Assembly: GCA_947522695.1 (NCBI GenBank) | Contig: CANNTX010000013.1 | Location: 1 to 27,697, forward strand | Source: an uncultured Bacilli bacterium | GTDB taxonomy: Bacteria > Bacillota_I > Bacilli_A > RF39 > UBA660 | Length of the DNA: 27,697 nucleotides | Direction: 5' to 3' | Shown: one piece after another, positions 22,185 through 27,697 of the stretch | How positions within the stretch are numbered: position 1 is the first letter of the stretch | Layout: every line of letters begins with the position of its first letter | Translations under genes and position numbers: made by a program | The notes under the pieces: generated by a model | The model's input: the letters and a program-made list of their open reading frames with translations, nothing else | Databases searched by the model: none | Told to the model about the DNA's origin: nothing

Positions 22185-23036
22185 TTACAATTTATTATTT
22201 TTAATATCTTCTAAACCTTCTAATTTTAAATTAATTATATCTTCTTCTAATTTTTTTCGATATTCTTCTAAATCAGATATATTTTCTACTTTAAAAGGAG
22301 TTCCAAATCTTAGATTTAAATGATTGTTTTTGGAAGTGTACTTACCAGTAACTGCACAAGGAACTATTGTTGCTCCGGTTTTGGCAGCTAAAGATACTGC
22401 ACCAAATTTAATTGGTAATAACTGAGATAATTCATATTCTTCTTTAGTTATTATATTTTTTTTAACTAATTTTTCTAAATATGGATATATGTTTAAAGCA
22501 TTTTCTTTATATTCTTTTAAAGTTATACGATTATCCTCTAGAAGTTTATCTAACAGATTTAATTCAGATATACATACTTGGTTATTTTTTAAAGTTTTAA
22601 TAAAATTTTTATAACTTAATTTATCTTGATATAGTTCATATAATTTTTTATTTATTTCTTCTTTTCCAAATACTTGATTTCTAGTTCCTTCTGGAAATAA
22701 TCCAATGACATAACCATTATTAAGCAAATTTATTGCTTCACCTTTGGCATTCTCATCATGGATTTCTCTATCTACTCTTATACAACCAACTGTTTTAAAG
22801 AACCAACCAAATTTTCCATCTAAATGTTCTTTTTTAGCCATATAGTGAATCATTCTATTAGTTGAAATAAGTGCTGTATTTTGATCAAACAAGTGAAGAT
22901 GGTTAGAACAAATTATAACAGGACCTTCATTTGGAATTGCTTCTTTATTAATAATTGTAGGATGATAATATAGTTTATATATTGGTTTTAAAATTGTTAA
23001 AAATATTTTATATCCTATTTTGTGCGGTTCTTTCAT
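22185..23036 (-). CDS. PlsC-family acyltransferase with an 85-residue internal insertion
   Basis: This membrane-associated enzyme probably acylates lysophosphatidic acid or a related lipid. The HX4D motif is H46-LHLF-D51 and FPEGTR is at 114-119. The usual next block (PIKFGAVSLAAKTGATIVP) comes only at 208, because about 85 residues (121-207) are inserted. The insert is helical and holds two similar turns, LLEDNRITLKEYKE and LVKKNIITKEEYEL, which resemble SHOCT-type short helix motifs. The small PlsC at 24778-25359 lacks it. The start overlaps the acyl-CoA synthetase stop (ATGA), so the two are translationally coupled. The substrate is not determined. Confidence 0.88.
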   Translation of the reverse strand: MKEPHKIGYKIFLTILKPIYKLYYHPTIINKEAIPNEGPVIICSNHLHLFDQNTALISTNRMIHYMAKKEHLDGKFGWFFKTVGCIRVDREIHDENAKGEAINLLNNGYVIGLFPEGTRNQVFGKEEINKKLYELYQDKLSYKNFIKTLKNNQVCISELNLLDKLLEDNRITLKEYKENALNIYPYLEKLVKKNIITKEEYELSQLLPIKFGAVSLAAKTGATIVPCAVTGKYTSKNNHLNLRFGTPFKVENISDLEEYRKKLEEDIINLKLEGLEDIKNNKL

Positions 23037-24781
23037 TTCTTTTTCTCAAACTTTCTAGTACATTCTTCTTCTAATTTTTTAAAGTTTACCTTTCCTATTA
23101 AAGTTTTGGGTACATTTTTAATATAGTTGTAACGATAAGGCATTGAATATTTAGCAATGGATTTTTCACAGAATTTTTTAATATCATCTGTTAATTCGGC
23201 ACTTTCATTATAATTATCTTTTAAAACGATATTAGCTATTGGAACTTGTTTTTTATATGGATGCGGTATTCCAACAACTACTACATCTTCTATTGCTGGA
23301 TGTTCTCTAATTATTTTTTCCATAACTGATGGATAAACATTATAACCATTAGTAACGATCATTCTTTTTAATCTTGATTTAAAGAAGATATAACCATCTT
23401 TATTGATGTAACCTAAATCGCCAGTATGTAAATATATTTTACCATCTTCATGCATTTTTAAGGTGTTTTTAGTTTCTTCTTCTTCATTTAAATATCCTAA
23501 CATGACTGATGGACCATTAACACATATTTCGCCAACTTTATTGTTTCTTAGTTCTTTAGTTGTTCCTTCTTTGCAAATAACAATATTCATATCTGCTAAG
23601 GCTTTGCCAATACAGTTTTCTTTAAAGAAGAATCTTGGTGTTAATGAGCATGCGGCAGTTGATTCGGTTAGTCCATAGCCTAGCCTTATTTCAGCAATTG
23701 ATCCGTGCGCTTTAAAATAATTATTTACTTTATCATTTAATTCTTTTGTTAAAATGTCTCCTCCACAAATAGCATTTTTAACGGATTTTAAATAATCTGA
23801 TTTATCTTCATTATGTGTTAATGCTTCAAACATAGCTGGCACACCTATTAAAAATGCTGGCTTATATTTTTTGATTAATCTGGCAAAATCACTTTGTTTA
23901 AATCTTGGAACAAGTACGCAACGAAGTCCATTAATTAATGGTGTATGCACACTAACAGCAAGTCCAAAGCCATGAAATATAGGTAAAATTACTAGAGCTG
24001 AATCGCCAGTTCTAGCACCTGTTTGATTGGAACACTGTTTAGCAACAGCATTAAATCCTAGATTAGACAAACAAACTCCTTTTGGTTTTCCGGTTGTACC
24101 GCCTGAATAAAGAATAACTGCTTCATCTTTGGCTTTTACCGGATAAATATATTCACCAAAATATGATTCTCCTAAGGTCATGAATGATTTCCAAGATATT
24201 AAATCTTCACTATCAAATTTTATTCTTTCTTGTTTATTAATAAAATTAGTTACATCTGTATAAATATTTATTAGATTACGATAGGTAAATGACATTCCAT
24301 CAGTTACACTAGAAATTATTATTTTCTTAGCACCTGCTTTGCGAGCTGCTTCAATTACTTTTTCGGCAAATAAATCAACAGTTAAAATATACTTACTTTG
24401 GGCGGCATCGATATAATACTCTACTTCATTAACGCTTGCTAGTGGATGAATCATGGATCCAACAGCGCCAATTAAATTTACTGCATAAAACATAATGATT
24501 GCTTCTGGCATATTAGGCATACAAATTGTTACTTTATCCTTTGGTTCAACACCTATCATTTTTAAACTTTTAGCACATTTGTTGATAAGTTCGTAAAATT
24601 TTTTATATGTAATGTTATTTCCGTAATATTCTAAAGCATAATTATAAGGATAATCATTAACTATTTTTTCTACTTCATTAATCATTGATCCTGTTGGATA
24701 CTCTAAATGGTTAGTAGAGTCATCTCCCTTTTTTAATTCAACAGATTTTTCTTTATTAAATATTTTTTTTAAGTAATTCAT
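23033..24781 (-). CDS. AMP-forming acyl-CoA synthetase (fatty acid-CoA ligase-like)
   Basis: It activates a carboxylic acid, probably a fatty acid, to acyl-CoA through an acyl-adenylate. The 582 residues contain the ATP loop LYSGGTTGKPKGV, the linker YGLTEST, HTGDLGYINKDGYIFFKSR, the hinge RLKRMIVTNGYNVYP, and the catalytic Lys region GKVNFKKLE near the C terminus. The gene lies between two PlsC acyltransferases with ATGA overlaps on both sides, which strongly suggests that fatty acid is activated here and passed to glycerolipid acylation. Most Firmicutes use FakAB and PlsX/Y for this, so the arrangement is worth noting. Confidence 0.93.
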   Translation of the reverse strand: MNYLKKIFNKEKSVELKKGDDSTNHLEYPTGSMINEVEKIVNDYPYNYALEYYGNNITYKKFYELINKCAKSLKMIGVEPKDKVTICMPNMPEAIIMFYAVNLIGAVGSMIHPLASVNEVEYYIDAAQSKYILTVDLFAEKVIEAARKAGAKKIIISSVTDGMSFTYRNLINIYTDVTNFINKQERIKFDSEDLISWKSFMTLGESYFGEYIYPVKAKDEAVILYSGGTTGKPKGVCLSNLGFNAVAKQCSNQTGARTGDSALVILPIFHGFGLAVSVHTPLINGLRCVLVPRFKQSDFARLIKKYKPAFLIGVPAMFEALTHNEDKSDYLKSVKNAICGGDILTKELNDKVNNYFKAHGSIAEIRLGYGLTESTAACSLTPRFFFKENCIGKALADMNIVICKEGTTKELRNNKVGEICVNGPSVMLGYLNEEEETKNTLKMHEDGKIYLHTGDLGYINKDGYIFFKSRLKRMIVTNGYNVYPSVMEKIIREHPAIEDVVVVGIPHPYKKQVPIANIVLKDNYNESAELTDDIKKFCEKSIAKYSMPYRYNYIKNVPKTLIGKVNFKKLEEECTRKFEKKK

Positions 24782-25359
24782 TTATTATCACTTGCTTTCT
24801 TAATTAAATCTATTACTTTATCCTCTAAAACTTTCGTCTCTTTTTCAATATCTTCAGTTTTGGGATAATATGCTTCACCAAATATTATTTTTAATTTCCC
24901 CCTTTTATACATTCCATTAATGGCAAAGGGAACTATCTTAGATTTTGCTCTAATTGACATTACTACGGCACCTTTTTTAAATGGCATAATTAAATCATTG
25001 GTGCGATTAATTGTTCCTTCGGGAAAAATGCCTACTAATTCTTCATTATTTAATAAATCAACACATGTAGGAATAACTGATTTATCATGAATACGACGAT
25101 TTACAGGAATAATTCCAACAGCTTTAAAAAAGTATTTTTTTATTCCTTTCATTAATTCATCTTTAGCAACATATCTTACTGGTCTTTTAGTTCCCATACC
25201 TACTGAAATAAAATCTAGATTATTAGTATGAGTACCTGCTAATATACATCTTCCTTCTTTAGGAATATATTCTTTGTTAATAACTTCTGGTTTATAAACA
25301 ATTTTAAACAATACATAGACTAGTGGTCTTAATATTTTATATAACATCATCTTATTCAT
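24778..25359 (-). CDS. PlsC-family 1-acylglycerol-3-phosphate acyltransferase
   Basis: This compact member has about 193 residues, with HX4D (H-TNNL-D), VGIIPVNRR, FPEGTINR and PFKKGAVVMSIRAKSKIVP in the normal order. It lacks the insertion of its partner at 22185. It is first in the PlsC-acyl-CoA synthetase-PlsC operon, and its stop overlaps the next start (ATGA). The start is uncertain: GTG 25362, ATG 25359 and ATG 25350 are all in frame. GTGATG would place a ribosome binding site before 25350. A -10-like TAAAAT lies just upstream. Confidence 0.9.
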   Translation of the reverse strand: MNKMMLYKILRPLVYVLFKIVYKPEVINKEYIPKEGRCILAGTHTNNLDFISVGMGTKRPVRYVAKDELMKGIKKYFFKAVGIIPVNRRIHDKSVIPTCVDLLNNEELVGIFPEGTINRTNDLIMPFKKGAVVMSIRAKSKIVPFAINGMYKRGKLKIIFGEAYYPKTEDIEKETKVLEDKVIDLIKKASDNK

Positions 25360-25396
25360 CACATAAAGTATTTTATCACATTTTATTTAAATATAA

Positions 25397-25416
25397 AAGG
25401 ACAACTACGTGTCCTT
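25397..25416 (-). terminator. Intrinsic terminator between mscL and the acyltransferase operon
   Basis: AAGGACA (25397-25403) and TGTCCTT (25410-25416) form a 7-bp stem with a 6-nt loop. On the minus strand it is followed by TTTTATATTT. Confidence 0.65.
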
Positions 25417-25479
25417 AAGAGCTTAGATATTTTAGGGTAAAACATAAATAAAGAAAGGTTAGAAAGAAGAAAGATTATT

Positions 25480-25532
25480 ATCATAAACTCTAATATATGG
25501 TATTCGAAATATTTTTATTTGAGTATTATGAT
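25480..25532 (-). other. Imperfect hairpin in the mscL 3' region
   Basis: ATCATAAACTC (25480-25490) pairs with GAGTATTATGAT (25521-25532) except for one bulged base, with a 30-nt AT-rich loop. It starts 3 nt after the mscL stop on the minus strand. The rest of 25417-25535 holds no gene that I can support. Confidence 0.45.
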
Positions 25533-25535
25533 GGC

Positions 25536-25976
25536 CTATTTATTATTCTTTTTTAATAAATCACGAATTTCTTCTAAAAGAAGTATTTGTTCATCTTTTT
25601 TAGGTGGTTCTTCTTTTTTATCTTCTTCTTTTTTCTTTCTTTGGAAACTATTTATTAATTTAATAACAACAAATATACACCATGCTACAATTAAGAAATC
25701 AATTACAGTTTGAATAAAGTTTCCATAATTAATAGTAGCATCTTTAAATTTAATTGATAAACTGGTAAAATCGATCCCACCAATGATAATTCCTACTAAA
25801 GGCATAATTATGTCATTAACTAAAGATGAAACTATTTTACTAAAAGCTCCACCTATGACAACACCTACTGCTAAATCAACGACATTACCACGAGAGATAA
25901 ATTCTTTAAATTCTTTGATAAATTTTTTATTTGATTTAGCTAATTTTTCAGTAGCTTTTCTAATATCTTTTTCCAT
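25536..25976 (-). CDS. mscL: Large-conductance mechanosensitive channel
   Basis: MscL is the pentameric emergency valve that opens under membrane tension and protects against osmotic downshock. The N-terminal helix and [27 protein letters not shown] form the gate-lining first span. [22 protein letters not shown] is the second. A charged cytoplasmic helix with the family ending LLEEIRDLL follows. I chose ATG 25976 (MEKDIRKA), giving 146 residues, over the in-frame ATG at 25997. The 25976 start overlaps the desulfoferrodoxin stop as TAATG and has GGGAAGGAA upstream; 25997 has no ribosome binding site. Confidence 0.95.
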   Translation of the reverse strand: MEKDIRKATEKLAKSNKKFIKEFKEFISRGNVVDLAVGVVIGGAFSKIVSSLVNDIIMPLVGIIIGGIDFTSLSIKFKDATINYGNFIQTVIDFLIVAWCIFVVIKLINSFQRKKKEEDKKEEPPKKDEQILLLEEIRDLLKKNNK

Positions 25977-26344
25977 TATTTGATTTTTCCTTCCCATAAG
26001 CCGTGTTTATTACATAAAGCATATACTTTAATATCCTCGCTAAAAGGGAATGCGAAAGCGATTTCATCTTCTGGTGTAAAATTATATTCAATTACTTCAT
26101 TTTCTCTTATTATAAATATATTTTTTATATAATGATTTTCTTCCATTACATGATCCATGGTGATATATAAAGTTCTATCTTTTTTTACTAGGTTTGGTAC
26201 GTGGCTATTATTATCTTCATATTGAGGAGTTAATGTTTTCATATCTTCTCCACAACAAGATATTGTTGCAGAATCATTTAAAACTCTTATTGTACTGCCA
26301 CATTTTTCACATTTTTTGATTATTAAATTTTCTATTTTAATCAT
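25976..26344 (-). CDS. Desulfoferrodoxin / superoxide reductase with N-terminal rubredoxin-like site
   Basis: This enzyme reduces superoxide to peroxide without making oxygen, which suits anaerobes. In 122 residues, the N-terminal desulforedoxin site is C12-X2-C15 and C30-C31. The catalytic iron ligands H48 (SHVPN), H65 and H71 ([10 protein letters not shown]), C111 and H114 (LCNKHGLW) are all present. Pro in the usual HPM is Val here. The AAGGA sequence directly abuts the ATG, which is unusually close. An extended -10 box (TGT TACAAT) lies 13 nt upstream, so the leader is very short. The stop overlaps the mscL start by one base. Confidence 0.92.
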   Translation of the reverse strand: MIKIENLIIKKCEKCGSTIRVLNDSATISCCGEDMKTLTPQYEDNNSHVPNLVKKDRTLYITMDHVMEENHYIKNIFIIRENEVIEYNFTPEDEIAFAFPFSEDIKVYALCNKHGLWEGKIK

Positions 26345-26357
26345 TCCTTTCTGTTTT

Positions 26358-26366
26358 ATTGTAACA
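26358..26366 (-). promoter_or_regulatory. Extended -10 promoter of the desulfoferrodoxin-mscL operon
   Basis: On the minus strand TGT (26366-26364) precedes TACAAT (26363-26358). Only 13 nt separate it from the ATG. It is divergent from the tRNA promoter, with 21 bp between the -10 boxes. Confidence 0.5.
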
Positions 26367-26381
26367 CTTTTAAAATAAATA

Positions 26382-26390
26382 TGGTATACT
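26382..26390 (+). promoter_or_regulatory. Extended -10 promoter of tRNA-Arg
   Basis: TGG is followed by TATACT (26385-26390), 15 nt before the tRNA. There is no clear -35 at 17 bp. Confidence 0.5.
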
Positions 26391-26405
26391 TTTAATGGTA
26401 ATTAA

Positions 26406-26483
26406 GTCCTCGTAGCTCAAGCAGGATAGAGCAATCCCCTCCTAAGGGATAGGTTGGCAGTTCGATTCTGCCCGGGGACACCA
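26406..26483 (+). tRNA. tRNA-Arg (anticodon CCT)
   Basis: The gene folds into a full cloverleaf. The acceptor arm is GTCCTCG with CGGGGAC, one T-G pair. The D arm is GCTC/GAGC and the anticodon arm ATCCC/GGGAT with loop CTCCTAA. The T arm is GGCAG/CTGCC with loop TTCGATT. Discriminator A and an encoded CCA end it. The anticodon CCU reads AGG. It stands alone between divergent units. Confidence 0.97.
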
Positions 26484-26522
26484 TTATTAATGAATTATTT
26501 TAAAAAAGTATTACATAATAAA

Positions 26523-26559
26523 AAAAGAAACGTTATTTAAATAATAGTCCATTTCTTTT
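26523..26559 (-). terminator. Terminator of the C39-like peptidase gene (minus reading)
   Basis: AAAAGAAA (26523-26530) and TTTCTTTT (26552-26559) pair across 21 nt. On the minus strand the hairpin is followed by a T-rich run (complement of 26515-26526). The loop contains a second small palindrome. Confidence 0.5.
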
Positions 26560-26567
26560 AATGTTTA

Positions 26568-26590
26568 AACACTCAACCAAAGTGTTATTT
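26568..26590 (+). terminator. Possible terminator of tRNA-Arg
   Basis: AACACT (26568-26573) and AGTGTT (26581-26586) form a 6-bp stem with a 7-nt loop. ATTTTTTATT follows on the plus strand. It lies 85 nt after the tRNA. Confidence 0.4.
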
Positions 26591-26607
26591 TTTATTAGTA
26601 ATGTAAT

Positions 26608-27504
26608 TTAAGAATGTTCTTCATAACTTTGATTGTTATTGTCATAAATATTAGTTATTTCAATATATAATGCTTGTCTTCCCATTGAATCATAACTTTT
26701 ATTAAATTTCTTTCTTGATACTTTAATTGCTTTTTCATTTTTTAATGGATCATTAATGTAATAATAGTTTTTATCCATACCAACTATTACTACAACATGG
26801 GCATTTTTAGGATAAGTATAGGTTCTTGATTTATCATAACTAAACCATTCATAAATATCTTTTGCTTCACTATAATTAGTTGTTGTCCATACTAAGACAG
26901 GATTACCATTTTGAACATATTCTTCTAAAGGTAATTTATCATCAGAAGTATAAACATGACCTACTGTACCTTCGGGAAGTTTATTTTTAAAAATGGTATA
27001 CAATGAATTTTTTATTACTGGTAAAAATGTTCCCCATCCTCTAGAAGAATCGCTAGGATCTCCAGCGTAATATTTACTTGGATCTGGTCCATATCTAAGA
27101 CCATCTTTTTCATAAACTTCTTCCTTTGGTAAATAATTATCAACATATTCTTTCATGTCAATATCAATACCGTAATGTTTTAATATCATTGTGGCACTAG
27201 CTACTTCACAACCATTAGGATAATCAGGATTTTGCTGTACTAATGGAAAATTGTTAGTAATAAAACTATATTTTAAACTACTATAATATCTATTTAATAT
27301 GTTTTCATAATCATAAAAGCTATAATTGTTATTTTTTTTTGAAAGTATTAATTGATTAGTATAATAATCATCTTTTAATGAAGGGATTATAGCTTGTTTT
27401 AATTTATCTTTTTCTCTTGAATATAATCTAAACCATATATAATTATTAGATATTATTCCTATTATTATTAAAAAAAGTATTAAAATTTTATATTTCTTTT
27501 TCAT
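26608..27504 (-). CDS. C39-like cysteine peptidase-fold membrane-anchored protein
   Basis: The 298 residues start with a hydrophobic anchor (YKILILFLIIIGIISNNYIWF), so the rest should be outside the cell. The Peptidase_C39_2 core has Cys99 in PNGCEVASATMILKHYG, His236 in NAHVVVIVG and Asp252 in YINDPL, the expected catalytic triad. A long Gly/Tyr/Asp-rich loop (about 130-165) is typical of YvpB-like members. Start 27504 is preferred because AAGGTG lies 8 nt upstream; in-frame GTG 27513 and ATG 27510 lie too close to it. The substrate is unknown. It is a stand-alone gene with an extended -10 promoter upstream. Confidence 0.9.
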   Translation of the reverse strand: MKKKYKILILFLIIIGIISNNYIWFRLYSREKDKLKQAIIPSLKDDYYTNQLILSKKNNNYSFYDYENILNRYYSSLKYSFITNNFPLVQQNPDYPNGCEVASATMILKHYGIDIDMKEYVDNYLPKEEVYEKDGLRYGPDPSKYYAGDPSDSSRGWGTFLPVIKNSLYTIFKNKLPEGTVGHVYTSDDKLPLEEYVQNGNPVLVWTTTNYSEAKDIYEWFSYDKSRTYTYPKNAHVVVIVGMDKNYYYINDPLKNEKAIKVSRKKFNKSYDSMGRQALYIEITNIYDNNNQSYEEHS

Positions 27505-27519
27505 GTACATCACACCTTG

Positions 27520-27528
27520 ATTATAACA
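27520..27528 (-). promoter_or_regulatory. Extended -10 promoter of the C39-like gene
   Basis: On the minus strand TGT precedes TATAAT (27525-27520), with 15 nt between the box and ATG 27504. No good -35 is seen. Confidence 0.55.
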
Positions 27529-27600
27529 AAGAATTAAGATTGAGGAATATTTATTTTATATTCTTGGTATTCTTTACGTAAATTTTATAAATTTTATTAG

Positions 27601-27629
27601 TTGAAATATGCATACTTAACTTATATAAT
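27601..27629 (+). promoter_or_regulatory. SigA-type promoter for the plus-strand gene at the right edge
   Basis: TTGAAA (27601-27606), a 17-bp spacer and TATAAT (27624-27629) form the cleanest plus-strand promoter in the window. It precedes AGAGGTG and ATG 27653. Confidence 0.75.
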
Positions 27630-27652
27630 TATGTTAGAGGTGTTTAGAGATT

Positions 27653-27697
27653 ATGGAAGAATTTGTAAAGAAAGTTTATTCTAAGGCATTGCTTGTT
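27653..27697 (+). CDS. Start of a plus-strand gene (cut off by window edge)
   Basis: Fifteen codons are visible, reading MEEFVKKVYSKALLV. AGAGGTG lies 10 nt upstream and a good promoter lies further upstream. The visible part is too short to name. Confidence 0.6.
   Translation, partial: MEEFVKKVYSKALLV

Overview
The window is very AT-rich, densely coded and mostly transcribed from the minus strand. It suggests a low-GC Firmicutes bacterium, most likely a gut-type Bacilli lineage near RF39 or Erysipelotrichales; that placement is inference. Supporting signs are GGAGG or GGTGAT ribosome binding sites, a cdaA-cdaR operon, an omega subunit, a CotD-like protein, sortase-type surface proteins and U-tract terminators. 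TGA works as a stop codon (acyl-CoA synthetase, small PlsC) and Trp is TGG, so the Mycoplasma code does not apply.

Positions 1-5432 (minus) hold polA, then mutM, then a Wzy_C-family O-antigen-ligase-like membrane protein, then the start of a membrane-anchored protein with a (Ala-Thr-Asp-Ser-Asn) repeat that runs off the left edge. A lone plus-strand gene (5552-7024) encodes an unrecognised two-span membrane protein. Positions 7057-11363 hold a small pilus or secretion locus (PilC/GspF-like protein and prepilin peptidase) followed by a 572-residue surface protein. A GC-rich, NNC-codon-rich patch near the C terminus of that protein looks like the variable region of a diversity-generating retroelement. 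No reverse transcriptase or template repeat is visible here.

Positions 11466-17243 carry a small plus-strand protein, then (minus, in transcription order) cdaA and cdaR (c-di-AMP synthesis), a terminator, a prepilin-like gene translationally coupled to gpmI, and a phosphomannomutase/phosphoglucomutase. Positions 17306-20477 carry a small membrane protein, a DUF3048 protein, a plus-strand paralogue of the 572-residue surface protein, rpoZ and a CotD-like protein.

Positions 20529-22083 are two paralogous Cys-motif surface proteins with near-identical promoter geometry; one has a 53-residue Asn tract. Positions 22185-25359 form an overlapping PlsC / acyl-CoA synthetase / PlsC operon for activating fatty acids and making phospholipid. 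Then come coupled desulfoferrodoxin and mscL genes, tRNA-Arg(CCT), a C39-like peptidase and the start of a plus-strand gene at the right edge.

The best leads are the retroelement-like variable patch, the repeat protein beside a possible oligosaccharyltransferase, the mirrored -35 inverted repeat at 8828-8883, and two start codons that sit directly behind terminator-like hairpins.
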